A stretch of DNA of 64,000 bases from Congregibacter variabilis (GCF_045689235.1 NZ_CP136864.1:3658001-3722000), one strand, 5' to 3'; positions 34,070 to 43,294 are shown, numbered from the stretch's first letter. A program made the numbers and translations. Notes: generated by a model not told the origin, from the sequence alone.

Positions 34070-36325
34070 TTGATCCGAATTCCTGCGTTCAAAGCTAATC
34101 TGCATCTGGAAGTGATTCCCGGTGATGGGGTCGTGGTGCTGTCTGAGTCTACTGCCAGTGCACTGCAGGGCGATGCTTATGAGAATCTTGTTCCACTGAT
34201 CGATGGTGTTCGTAGCACCGAAGTTATTGTCGCTTGCTTGGCCGGCACGTTAGATCCGGCAACGGCTTATTACGCCTTGAGTCGCATGGAGGCCCGAGGC
34301 TTGTTAGTCGAAGCGACGCCCGAGATTTCGCCGCCGATTGCAGCTTTCTGGCAGGGGATCGGATTGGATTCCGGCGCGGTTTTGAGTGCGCTCAAAGAAA
34401 AATGCGTGACTGTCAAGAGCGTTTCAGCCATCGGGCTTAATGAGCTGGAGGTGGCGCTCGACTCGATGGGAGTGCGAGTGACTGCCGAGGAACATGCCGA
34501 TCTAACGGTGGTGCTTACGGACGATTATCAGTCTTCCGAGTTGACCCAGATTAACGCCGATGCCGTGAATTCGGGGCGCTCATGGATGTTGTTGCGATTG
34601 GTTGGGCCTGAACTGTGGCTGGGGCCGGTGTTTGAGGCGGGCGAAGATGGCTGTTGGTTGTGTTTGCGCAGGCGTCTTGCTCGAAATCGTGTGGTCCATA
34701 GTTTTGTAGCCGCAAGGAATGGCTTGGAGAACCCTCCACTTACCGCCTTGGGGTCTCTTCCTTCCACATTGTTAGCGGGTAGTCACATAGCCGCAATGGC
34801 GGTAGCTAAGTTTCTGTGTGGTGCCGGCAGTGGACTTAAAGGTGTGATACAAAGTTTGGACTGGTCGGAAAACACCTTTGAAACCCATTTGTTACTGCCC
34901 CACCCGAACTGTCCGACTTGTGGTGTTCCACAGGTCGCGAAAACACCCGAGGTGATTCTTTCCGAGGGAAAGGCTTGTTTTTTGGGTGATGGCGGTCATC
35001 GGAGTGTGACCCCAGAGGTAACCCTTTCGACTTATCAACATCTGGTGAGCCCAATCGTCGGCGTCGTAACTGAGCTGTCAGCGATGAGCGAAGTTGGCGG
35101 TATATTTCAGGTATACAAGGGTGGGTATAACCCGGCGATAAGTATGACGACCCTTGATCATCTAAAGTTGGGTTTACGTAACGCATGCTGCGGGAAGGGA
35201 GTGTCTGTGACCCAAGCCAAGGTTAGCGCATTGTGTGAGTCGATTGAACGTTACTCGTCAGAACGACAGGGTACTGAACAGATTTCTACATTTAGCTACG
35301 CTCAGATGCTCGATTATCACGGTGCCGATGTTATCCATCCTAACGAGATTATGCGCTTTAGCGACGCGCAATTAGCCAAGCAGCACGAGCTGAATGCTGT
35401 GCGATCTAAATACAACGTCGTACCTGAAATTCTTCCTGCGAACGAGCCTATTGATTGGACGCCAATGTGGTCTCTAAGCCATGGGAGACCTAAGTATCTC
35501 CCCACGCAGCTCCTTTATTACGCAAGCCCCGCCTCTTCAACTTGCGATCGAGTTTTTAGCCTAGGATGTTCGAATGGCTGCGCTTCAGGAAACACGATGG
35601 AAGAGGCTATCTTGCACGGGTTTTTCGAGCTTGTTGAACGCGATGCCGTTGCAATCTGGTGGTACAACCGATTGCAAAAGCAAGGTGTGGATTTAGCAGG
35701 GTTTTGCGAACCCTGGATTCTCGAGTTGACCGAGTTATATGCTCAACAATTCGATCGCGATTGTTGGGCATTGGATTTGACAAGTGACCTTGGAATTCCG
35801 GTGTTTGTAGCTGTTTCACGAGCCCGGAATGCTGAGCAAGAGCAGCTGTTGTTTGGGTTTGGCTGTCATTTGGACGCGCGTATCGCTCTCCAGCGGGCCT
35901 ATGCCGAAATGAACCAGATGCTTGGTACTGCCTACCCTGGTGGGGGCAAAGATCCATCACTTGAAGATCCGGAGACGCTTGAGTGGCTGACCAGTGCAAC
36001 TATCAAGGAGCAGTCCTATATGGCGCCGGATACTGGTCAGGAGCTCAAGCAATTTTCAGACTACGCGATAACGCATAGCGGCGATTTTTTGCGTGACATT
36101 GAATACTGCCGTTCGTTGATAGAAGCAAGAGGTATGGAGTTACTTGTTCTCAATCAGACGCGCTCTGACATACAGATGCCTGTCGTCAAAGTTGTGGTGC
36201 CTGGACTGCGCCATTTTTGGGCACGTTTCGGAGCTGGTCGACTCTACGAGGTGCCGGCGGAGATGGGATGGCTGGAGCAAGCGTTAAGTGAAGACGAGTT
36301 GAATCCGATTTCAATGTTTATGTAG
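34070..36325 (+). CDS. Fused ThiF-like/YcaO azoline-forming cyclodehydratase
   Basis: A 751-aa TOMM cyclodehydratase. Residues 1-80 form the leader-recognition domain, about 90-290 the ThiF-like partner with a zinc tetrad (Cys195, Cys198, Cys281, Cys284), and about 320-751 the YcaO domain with ATP/Mg motifs SALCESIER (386-394) and FFELVERDAVAIW. It should convert Cys/Ser/Thr of the bound core to azolines with ATP. The start is TTG with no clear ribosome site; an in-frame TGA at 34049 prevents any earlier start. The C-terminus ends LNPISMFM and lacks the Pro-x-Pro-x-Pro tail common in azole-forming YcaO proteins. Confidence 0.92.
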   Translation: MIRIPAFKANLHLEVIPGDGVVVLSESTASALQGDAYENLVPLIDGVRSTEVIVACLAGTLDPATAYYALSRMEARGLLVEATPEISPPIAAFWQGIGLDSGAVLSALKEKCVTVKSVSAIGLNELEVALDSMGVRVTAEEHADLTVVLTDDYQSSELTQINADAVNSGRSWMLLRLVGPELWLGPVFEAGEDGCWLCLRRRLARNRVVHSFVAARNGLENPPLTALGSLPSTLLAGSHIAAMAVAKFLCGAGSGLKGVIQSLDWSENTFETHLLLPHPNCPTCGVPQVAKTPEVILSEGKACFLGDGGHRSVTPEVTLSTYQHLVSPIVGVVTELSAMSEVGGIFQVYKGGYNPAISMTTLDHLKLGLRNACCGKGVSVTQAKVSALCESIERYSSERQGTEQISTFSYAQMLDYHGADVIHPNEIMRFSDAQLAKQHELNAVRSKYNVVPEILPANEPIDWTPMWSLSHGRPKYLPTQLLYYASPASSTCDRVFSLGCSNGCASGNTMEEAILHGFFELVERDAVAIWWYNRLQKQGVDLAGFCEPWILELTELYAQQFDRDCWALDLTSDLGIPVFVAVSRARNAEQEQLLFGFGCHLDARIALQRAYAEMNQMLGTAYPGGGKDPSLEDPETLEWLTSATIKEQSYMAPDTGQELKQFSDYAITHSGDFLRDIEYCRSLIEARGMELLVLNQTRSDIQMPVVKVVVPGLRHFWARFGAGRLYEVPAEMGWLEQALSEDELNPISMFM

Positions 36326-36338
36326 CGTCAGAGTCACT

Positions 36339-37754
36339 ATGTATAGCTACCAACTTAAGTTGCGATCAGGCGTCGAGTTGGAGGATGACGGCGATGTGCT
36401 CCTCATCGCCTCCCGCGATGGGCGCCGTTTGCGAATACACGATTCGGGTGCCGGCCTTAACGCGATCCTTACACACTTGGTTGATGGAGGCTACGCGGCC
36501 GCGCAATTGGTAGAAATTGCACGGATTGCTGAGCCCGACGCCAATGCGATGTCATTCCATTACTTGCTCGCTAGACTCAACCAGAGGGGTTTTCTAAGCT
36601 ATACCTTGCTAGAGGGTAGCCGCAAATTAGCTTTGCTGGAGCCTACATCTCCGCAGTTCAGTTTTCAGGATCAAGAATGTACCGGAGCGCTGCGTTTTTC
36701 GCGTTTCGGCTATATCAGGCGGGAAGGCAGCGCAATGATCGTGGAGTGCCCCCTGGGGCATGCGCGCATCACATTGCTCGATCCTCTGTTATGCGCTTTA
36801 CCAGCTCTTCTTGCGAAGCCTCAGAGTATTGATGAGATTGCTCTACTCCTGCCATCCTTTTACTCTGAGTCCGTGAGAGAGGCTGTAGTTTTGTTAATGA
36901 ATGCTGGAGCGGTTTTTCGTACTGATGTAAGCGACCGTGTGTTCGAAGATCAGGATCAGTCTCTTAGGCTATGGGAGTTTCATGATTTACTTTTTCATGT
37001 CAGGAGTCGATCAGGTCGTCATGAGTACCCGCTAGGTCCCACATTTCGCCTCAAGGACACTTTGCCTCATCCTCCGATGCAAGCGGCCATTGCTTCGCGT
37101 AAACGTATTCAGCTAGCGGGTCCGATGCCAAGCGTTTCCAGTCCTGACTTTTTTGCCGTGCTGGAGTCGCGTCGTTCCAGGCGGTCGCGCGGCGAGAAGC
37201 CCTTAAGCTTAGAGCAGTTAGGGGCTTTCTTATGGCATACGGCTCGGACCCAGGCGGATGTTCCCAGCGAAGTAGAGTGTCCGGAGAGCTACGGATATCA
37301 GCTTCGGCCTTATCCAAGTGGTGGTGCGATTCATGAACTTGAAATCTACCTGACGGTTAGTGGTTGTATTGGACTGGAGCAGGGTCTGTATCACTATGAC
37401 CCCGTGGCCCATGAGCTTGGGTACTTAGCGGACATGGGTGAGAGTCAGATGTCCCTAGTACGAGATGCAATGGCTGCGTCAGGAACGCAGGTGCCGCCTG
37501 ATGTATTGATAACGTTAGCGGCACGCTTTGGGCGTAATGCATGGAAATACGAGGGCCTGAGCTACTCGTTGATTCAAAAAAATGTCGGCTGCTTATATCA
37601 GCAAATGTATTTGGTCGGTACGGCGTTGGGGTTGTCGCCGTGTGCCCTTGGTCTGGGGAATTCGGAGCACTTCTGTTCCGCGGCAGGCACAAGTAGGTAT
37701 GAGGAGAGCTCCGTTGGAGAGTTTATGCTTTCTGGGGCAGATTCATTGAGATAA
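36339..37754 (+). CDS. SagB-type FMN azoline dehydrogenase
   Basis: A 471-aa SagB-family protein 13 nt after the cyclodehydratase. The N-terminal half (about 1-230) is the substrate-side domain seen in large SagB proteins; the C-terminal half is a nitroreductase-fold FMN domain with LESRRSRRSRGEKPLSLEQL near 270-290, YPSGGAIHELEIYL, and GLSPCALGLG near the end. It should oxidise azolines to aromatic thiazoles or oxazoles. It is the last gene of the cluster. Confidence 0.92.
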   Translation: MYSYQLKLRSGVELEDDGDVLLIASRDGRRLRIHDSGAGLNAILTHLVDGGYAAAQLVEIARIAEPDANAMSFHYLLARLNQRGFLSYTLLEGSRKLALLEPTSPQFSFQDQECTGALRFSRFGYIRREGSAMIVECPLGHARITLLDPLLCALPALLAKPQSIDEIALLLPSFYSESVREAVVLLMNAGAVFRTDVSDRVFEDQDQSLRLWEFHDLLFHVRSRSGRHEYPLGPTFRLKDTLPHPPMQAAIASRKRIQLAGPMPSVSSPDFFAVLESRRSRRSRGEKPLSLEQLGAFLWHTARTQADVPSEVECPESYGYQLRPYPSGGAIHELEIYLTVSGCIGLEQGLYHYDPVAHELGYLADMGESQMSLVRDAMAASGTQVPPDVLITLAARFGRNAWKYEGLSYSLIQKNVGCLYQQMYLVGTALGLSPCALGLGNSEHFCSAAGTSRYEESSVGEFMLSGADSLR

Positions 37755-37879
37755 GCATCTTGGGTGTAGTTTTTGGGCTGATTTAAGTGATCTACCAGCC
37801 CCCCCGGAGCTGGTCGGTATGTCAGGCGTATAAGCAAATCTGGGGAACTGTAGTTAGCCATTCGCGGATTTTAGCCAAA

Positions 37880-37911
37880 AAAAGGACCGGCCCTTATGGA
37901 CCAGTCCTTTG
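37880..37911 (-). terminator. Rho-independent terminator of ssrA
   Basis: On the minus strand, just after the tmRNA CCA end, a stem of 10 bp (AAAGGACTGG against CCGGTCCTTT, one G-U pair) with a loop of about 10 nt is followed by a run of T. It terminates tmRNA transcription and may also serve the RiPP operon from the other side. Confidence 0.85.
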
Positions 37912-37916
37912 TAATT

Positions 37917-38307
37917 TGGTGGAGGCGGCGGGAGTTGAACCCGCGTCCGCCAGCACTCTGCCATTGGCTCTACATGCTTAGATCCCGTTGATTAATCTAG
38001 CCGCACACAGCCCAACGGGCAGGACGTGATTGGCGATCTCCGTAAATTTTTAGCAGCGCGGCCCGGAGCCTGCTTTGCTGCGATCCAGTTCTATATGACA
38101 GTCAGTAACGCGGGGCTGGAACCTTGCTAGAGACCGCTAGGGCCGAAGCCACTAGATGAAGTATTGATGACTGCTTACGCAGCCAGCGCTACCTCGTAGT
38201 TGTCGTCATTGGCAACTAATAGTTTGCAGCTTTGGATTTACGTGATTGGCTACCATCACGGCATGCACCGCAGGTTTTGTTACCGTCGTCGAATCCGTAA
38301 CGCCCCC
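37917..38307 (-). ncRNA. ssrA: tmRNA (transfer-messenger RNA)
   Basis: About 391 nt. The 5' end GGGGGCGTTACGGATTCGAC and the 3' end with GGGTTCAACTCCCGCC and CCTCCACCA pair into the tRNA-like acceptor domain. The tag frame (about 38172-38210) reads ANDDNYEVALAA then TAA. With SmpB (46818-47300) it rescues stalled ribosomes and marks the truncated protein for degradation. The final CCA is genomically encoded. Its 3' end faces the RiPP cluster 163 nt away. Ends are inferred from pairing, not from data. Confidence 0.97.
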
Positions 38308-38438
38308 AAGTGTCCTCCAAGTTTAGCACAAATGGGGATTTCTACTGAATTTACCTACGACTTCTAATTTGACAGCCGCCGATGTCTGACCAATTCTCCC
38401 AAAGATAAGGCAATAATAATTTGCATAGGGAGCGTGTC

Positions 38439-38846
38439 ATGGATGCAGTGTCAATTAACTGGATGGCAGTGGTCACCGCCGCTGTGGCGGGCTTTGTGGT
38501 GGGGGGCTTGTGGTACTCACCCCTCCTGTTTGGAAGGGTCTGGATGGACGCTGCGGGAATCACTGAAGAGCAGATCGCCGGCGGCAACAAAGCCAAGATC
38601 TTCGGTTTGTCCCTGATCTTTTTGCTAATCATGAGTTACTGCCTGGCGATGTTTTTGGGCGCTGGAGACATCACACTTCAAAGCGGTGCTTTGTATGGAT
38701 TTCTCACCGGTTTTGGCTGGATTTTTTTTGCTTTTGGGGTTGTGGGGCTGTTTGAGCTCCGATCGTGGCCCTATATTTTCGTTAATGGCGGTTACTGGAT
38801 TATCACTATGACCTTGATGGGCGCAATTATGGGCGCGTGGAAATAG
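38439..38846 (+). CDS. DUF1761 integral membrane protein
   Basis: A 135-aa protein with four predicted transmembrane helices (about 8-28, 52-72, 80-102, 110-132) and the DUF1761 pattern GFVVGGLWYSPLLFGRVW. The ATG at 38439 has AGGGAG 6-7 nt upstream. Function of the family is unknown; transcribed away from ssrA. Confidence 0.85.
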   Translation: MDAVSINWMAVVTAAVAGFVVGGLWYSPLLFGRVWMDAAGITEEQIAGGNKAKIFGLSLIFLLIMSYCLAMFLGAGDITLQSGALYGFLTGFGWIFFAFGVVGLFELRSWPYIFVNGGYWIITMTLMGAIMGAWK

Positions 38847-39020
38847 CCTAAATTAACAGTGTTTTTAGTCATTTTTTGTTTCAGTTGTTTGGTCAGGCAA
38901 CGACTTTTCTTTTTGCTCGTCACTGACGAAGCCTGAACAAATGAGTTGACACCTCTGGCTGAATGGGGCCACTCTGATTGCATCCATTCACGTACCGTAC
39001 GTCGTTAGGAGGATGCGGTA

Positions 39021-41660
39021 ATGACAATTTTTAACTCCCCCAGGGGGCGCTTGCGCGCGCTTGCCCTTGTCTGTTCGTCTTTGATTTATACCTCGGTGTC
39101 TGCGGCACCGCCGGTAGATAAGTTTCCCGATATTGAACTTCCCGATGTGGTCAGTGGCCAGGCTGCTGTGGGCGCCCTTGGCGCCAAATTGCCCCCGGTG
39201 GCTGCTTTTTACGGTATGAGTACCAGTGAATTTGCGCGTCACCTGCGTGATGATCGTACCCTGTGGATTGATCGCAGTGGGCGCGCTTTTTATATTGAAC
39301 CCGAGCCGGCAGACAGTTTTGCTACGGACATACTCGAGGAGGCAAGCTATCCGCTTTCTGAGACGTTTTTACTCGAGAGCAAGCCTACCGCGCCGCGCAC
39401 GGTGTATCTGGATTTTGATGGGCATGTCACTTCGGGCACCGCTTGGAATGGCGGCGGTGGCGATATCACGTCACCGGCCTATGACCGCAATGGCGATCCG
39501 AGTTTTTTTACCAATAGCGAGCTGACCGAGATTCAGGCCATTTGGCGCTTGGTGGCCGAGGATTTCGCGCCCTTTAACGTCAACGTAACCACCCGGGATC
39601 CGGGGCCTGCGGCGATCAGTCGGGATGGCAGTGGTGATGGCGTGTTCGGTACCCGCGTCGTGTTTACCGTAGACAATTTTGATGGCTGTGGCTGTGGCGG
39701 ATTTGCGTATCTACGGGCCTTCGACGACACCTCGGATTTTTATAAGCCCGCATTTGTTTTCAATCGCGGCGTGAAAGGCGCTGGCGAGGCGGCCACGCAT
39801 GAGGCAGGCCATAATCTGGGCCTAAACCATGATGGAATCAGTGGCGGCGCGGCCTATTACGGTGGGCATGGCAGTGGTAGCACAGGCTGGGCTGCGATCA
39901 TGGGGGTGGGGTATAACCGTTCCCTGGTGCAGTGGAGCAGCGGTGAATACAACAACGCCAACAATCTTGAAGATGATCTTGCGCGCATGCAGGTTTATGG
40001 CGCGCCGCTGGTTGAGGACGATCACGGCGACAGTATCGGTGGGGCGTCAGCCCTTGAAAGCAGTCGTGATGGAACACAGGTCAGTCTTGCTGCTCGGGGG
40101 GTTGTTCATACTCGGGATGACCTGGATGTCTTCAGTCTGATTGCCGGAGCAGGACCCTTGAATCTCTCCCTTACGCCTGCTCCTTCGGCACCTAATTTGG
40201 ACATCGAAGCCAGGTTGCTGGATGCGTCGGGCAATGAGCTTGCGCGGAGTAATCCAGAGAGCGCTCTTGATGCCGCGATCTCAGTGAATGTTGCTGCTGG
40301 AGAGTACTTTCTGGTGGTCGATGGCGTGGGTAAAGGTGACCCTCTGGGCACCGGCTACACGGATTACGCAAGTCTTGGTAATTACTCTATCGCTGGCTTT
40401 GCTGCAGACCCGGGCGGAATCATGCCGCCCATAGCGGTGGCTACGGCCCCTAATTACACCGCCAGCATTGCACCTTTGAGTGTGGATTTTGATGCCAGTG
40501 GATCCAGTGATGCGGTCTTCTGGGACTGGGACTTTGGTGATGGTGGTACTGATAGTGTTGTAGCACCGAGGCATATTTACACCGCTCCCGGAGTTTATGC
40601 GGTGACACTTACGGTCACTAACGAGTCGGGACTGACCGACAGCACTGGTCTTGAAATAACGGTAAATAACCAGCCCCCGGTTGCCGTGGCGTCTGCCAAT
40701 ACGCTCAGTGCCGCCGCAGGAGACACGATCGTCTTTGACGGAAGTGCGTCCTATGACGTTGATAGCAGCGGCCGTATTGTTGACTGGGACTGGCGCTTTG
40801 GTGATGGAAGCATCGCCAGCGGAACTTCTGTTTCCCATAGCTACGGCAGCGGTGGGCAGTATACGGCTGAGTTGACGGTCACTGACGACCTGGGCGATTC
40901 CAGTGTTAGCAGTATCGTTTTGGATATCAGCGGTCCGGCCTTTGTGGAGCAGCTGTCTACGGGCGAGCAATTCGTCGCAGGTACAGTGAACGGTGATTAT
41001 CGTGATACTTATCTTAATGATGGCATTGAGCAGGCAGTGGTCGAGAGAACCTCGGGAGGACGCAAAAACTCCCGATACAGTTATTTGGAACATCGCTGGA
41101 ACTTTGCGGTTTTGGGCGGTGACAGTGTCCGGCTCTCGCTTACCGGCAGGCACCAGTCTGCCAGTGATGGCGATACCTTGCGTTTCTTCTATACCGTTGG
41201 TGGTGGTCCCGAAGTCCCTCTGGCTATAGCCCTTGGCAGTTCACGGTCGACGTATAACGTTGATTTACCTGCCGTGAGCGGCCAGGCGCAGCTGATCGTG
41301 CGCGACAGCAATCGCGTCTCAGGTAATCTGGATTTAGACAGGCTGTTTATTGATGCTCTACTGATCGTCACGGAGAACGGCGATGCGGGTGATGGAGGCG
41401 ATCCACCGCCGCCACCACCTCCGCCACCCCAAGACACTGCTTTGTCTGCCAATGCATACAAGCGAAAAGGTGTACAAACGGTTGATCTTAGCTGGACGGG
41501 GATAACTGCGGGTTCCCTGGATCGCAACGGTGTAGTGATTCAGAGCTTTACTGGCCAGAGTGGTTACACAGACACGCTGGGCAAGGGGGGAGGCAGTTAC
41601 ACGTACACCCTGTACGACGAGGCCGGAAACCTCAAAGACAGTGTCTCGGTTAACTTTTAA
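39021..41660 (+). CDS. Secreted metzincin-like metalloprotease with PKD domains
   Basis: An 879-aa exported protein with AGGAGG upstream. Signal peptide about residues 1-29 (ends VSAA). A catalytic domain of about 110-330 has HEAGHNLGLNHD near residue 259 (HExxHxxGxxH zinc site) and a Met-turn candidate AAIMGVGY. A pre-peptidase C-terminal-like domain follows (LDVFSLIAGAGPLNLSL), then two PKD domains (about 470-550 and 552-636; YDVDSSGRIVDWDWRFGDG), an additional beta domain, a Gly-Asp/poly-Pro linker and a final fibronectin-like module. It should degrade proteins outside the cell or on the surface. No partner genes adjoin. Confidence 0.88.
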   Translation: MTIFNSPRGRLRALALVCSSLIYTSVSAAPPVDKFPDIELPDVVSGQAAVGALGAKLPPVAAFYGMSTSEFARHLRDDRTLWIDRSGRAFYIEPEPADSFATDILEEASYPLSETFLLESKPTAPRTVYLDFDGHVTSGTAWNGGGGDITSPAYDRNGDPSFFTNSELTEIQAIWRLVAEDFAPFNVNVTTRDPGPAAISRDGSGDGVFGTRVVFTVDNFDGCGCGGFAYLRAFDDTSDFYKPAFVFNRGVKGAGEAATHEAGHNLGLNHDGISGGAAYYGGHGSGSTGWAAIMGVGYNRSLVQWSSGEYNNANNLEDDLARMQVYGAPLVEDDHGDSIGGASALESSRDGTQVSLAARGVVHTRDDLDVFSLIAGAGPLNLSLTPAPSAPNLDIEARLLDASGNELARSNPESALDAAISVNVAAGEYFLVVDGVGKGDPLGTGYTDYASLGNYSIAGFAADPGGIMPPIAVATAPNYTASIAPLSVDFDASGSSDAVFWDWDFGDGGTDSVVAPRHIYTAPGVYAVTLTVTNESGLTDSTGLEITVNNQPPVAVASANTLSAAAGDTIVFDGSASYDVDSSGRIVDWDWRFGDGSIASGTSVSHSYGSGGQYTAELTVTDDLGDSSVSSIVLDISGPAFVEQLSTGEQFVAGTVNGDYRDTYLNDGIEQAVVERTSGGRKNSRYSYLEHRWNFAVLGGDSVRLSLTGRHQSASDGDTLRFFYTVGGGPEVPLAIALGSSRSTYNVDLPAVSGQAQLIVRDSNRVSGNLDLDRLFIDALLIVTENGDAGDGGDPPPPPPPPPQDTALSANAYKRKGVQTVDLSWTGITAGSLDRNGVVIQSFTGQSGYTDTLGKGGGSYTYTLYDEAGNLKDSVSVNF

Positions 41661-41687
41661 AGTTTAGCTTTCACGGTAGGAGTGAGC

Positions 41688-41712
41688 GCCCGGGTACGCC
41701 CGGGCTTTTTTT
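41688..41712 (+). terminator. Rho-independent terminator of the metalloprotease gene
   Basis: GCCCGGG-TACG-CCCGGGC followed by seven T. Strong GC stem 27 nt after the stop codon. Confidence 0.92.
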
Positions 41713-41733
41713 GTGCGCTGCTGTGTTTTTAGA

Positions 41734-42273
41734 CTAAAAGCCCGTGGTGCTTTTTAAGTATTCGAGTTCTTCACTGGTGCTGTGACGACCAAGTACTGCA
41801 TTGCGAGACGGGTATCGACCAAAGCGCTGGATAACATCGCGATGGGCTTTTTCATAACGTAGCGCCTCGGTATTACCCAAGGTTTCAAAAATCTGCATCC
41901 CTTGCTCGTGCACAGCCAGAGATTCACTGTGCATGTAAGGCATGTAAGTAAAGTACCGCTGATCGTCATTCATACCTTGATCGTCGCCACTGGCGACGGC
42001 CTCCTGCGCAAGTGCCAGAGCCATGCCATCCTGGGCATAGGACCGGGCGTCCTCGCGAAAGATGTTTCGTGAAAATTGGTCCAGCACAATGATTTCGGCG
42101 CATCGTCCTTCGGGGGTTTTACGCCACTCCCAGCATTCCCCTTTACTGGCAGCGACTAAGGTAGGCAAAAATTGCTCTTTGCATACGGCGTCAAAGGCTT
42201 CTGACTTTTTGAACCAGCGTCTGGGGCCGGCCTCTTCAAACCAAAACTGGAGGATGTCAGTTGCGTTTTTCAC
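41734..42273 (-). CDS. DUF924 family protein
   Basis: A 179-aa protein with the family hallmarks ILQFWF at the N-terminus and EIIVLDQFSRNIFR, then DQRYFTYMPYMHSES and FGRYPSRNAVLGR. The fold is all-alpha and TPR-like; the biochemical role is unknown. It is common in proteobacteria as a single gene. It lies 30 nt after the ferredoxin-NADP reductase gene on the same strand and may be cotranscribed. Confidence 0.9.
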   Translation of the reverse strand: MKNATDILQFWFEEAGPRRWFKKSEAFDAVCKEQFLPTLVAASKGECWEWRKTPEGRCAEIIVLDQFSRNIFREDARSYAQDGMALALAQEAVASGDDQGMNDDQRYFTYMPYMHSESLAVHEQGMQIFETLGNTEALRYEKAHRDVIQRFGRYPSRNAVLGRHSTSEELEYLKSTTGF

Positions 42274-42303
42274 AACGCCAGTGTACCTAAATACTGTCTA
42301 CGT

Positions 42304-43077
42304 TCAGCCCACGAACGCGCGTTCAATGACGTAGTCTCCTGCGACCCCCTGGCTTGGCGAGACATTGAAGCCTCGCGCATCAAGCAGCGACGAAATATCG
42401 TTCAACATTGCGATGCTGCCGCAAATCATTGCACGGTCTTGCACGGGATCAATCTGTGGAAGTCCAAGATCCGCTTCGAGCTTGCTGCTCCCTAGTAAGT
42501 CTGTGATACGACCGTTATTACGAAAAGGTTCGCGGGTTACCGTGGGGTAGTACAGAAGCTTTTCACGCACTTCCTCGCCCAGATATTCGTGCTGTGGGAG
42601 CTCTTCGGTCAGGTAGTTGTAATAGGCCAGATCGCTTACCTGACGCACTCCATGTACCAGCACGATTTTTTCGTAGCGTGCGTAGGCGTCGGGATCGCGA
42701 ATAATCGACATAAAGGGCGCTAAGCCGGTGCCTGTGGAAAACAGGTACAGGTATCGCCCCGGATGCAGGTCGGTGAGCACCAACGATCCCACAGGTTTCT
42801 TGCCCAGAAGCACCTCGTCGCCCACAGCGATGTGTTGAAGACGAGAGGTGAGTAGACCGTCAGCTACTTTGATGCTGAGAAACTCCAGCTCCTCTTCGTA
42901 GTTGGCACTGGCGATACTGTAGGCCCTTAATGCTGGTTTACCTTCAACTTCCAGTCCCACCATAGTGAAATGTCCGTTTTCAAACCTGAACTCGGGTGCG
43001 CGCTCCGTCTTAAAGCTGAACAAACGATCGTTCCAGTGCTTCACTTCGGTGACTTTGGCGGGTGCTACGGCGGCCAT
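42304..43077 (-). CDS. Ferredoxin/flavodoxin-NADP reductase
   Basis: A 257-aa reductase of the bacterial Fpr type: FAD site ALRAYSIASANY, pyridine nucleotide site STGTGLAPFMSI, and C-terminal MICGSIAMLNDI. The C-terminus ends AFVG rather than the VEKYW-like tail of other classes. It moves electrons between NADPH and ferredoxin or flavodoxin, often in oxidative stress defence. Confidence 0.93.
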   Translation of the reverse strand: MAAVAPAKVTEVKHWNDRLFSFKTERAPEFRFENGHFTMVGLEVEGKPALRAYSIASANYEEELEFLSIKVADGLLTSRLQHIAVGDEVLLGKKPVGSLVLTDLHPGRYLYLFSTGTGLAPFMSIIRDPDAYARYEKIVLVHGVRQVSDLAYYNYLTEELPQHEYLGEEVREKLLYYPTVTREPFRNNGRITDLLGSSKLEADLGLPQIDPVQDRAMICGSIAMLNDISSLLDARGFNVSPSQGVAGDYVIERAFVG

Positions 43078-43294
43078 GCTGGGGTCCTCGGTATTGGTAC
43101 GAGCTGTGTATACGTAAGAAGCGGCGAATTCTGATCACCTTGATGGCCCCCTGCAAGAGATTGCGGGCATCAATCAAGAACGGTTTTTCCTATCCTTATT
43201 CTCTTAGGGTGTTGCAGCTCGCTGTGGACAGCGCATAAAGCGCTGCCTAGACTTCGGATGCACAAGAATCAAATAACAACTGAAAGGCCCAAGT

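Noticed and set aside
37787..37981. 64-codon plus-strand ORF (VEAAGVEPASAS region)
   Set aside because: It overlaps the 3' end of the tmRNA gene; this reading of tmRNA/tRNA 3' ends is a frequent annotation artefact.
40281..41153. 290-codon ORF antisense to the metalloprotease gene
   Set aside because: Antisense shadow of a well-supported gene with domains; it has no recognisable motif.
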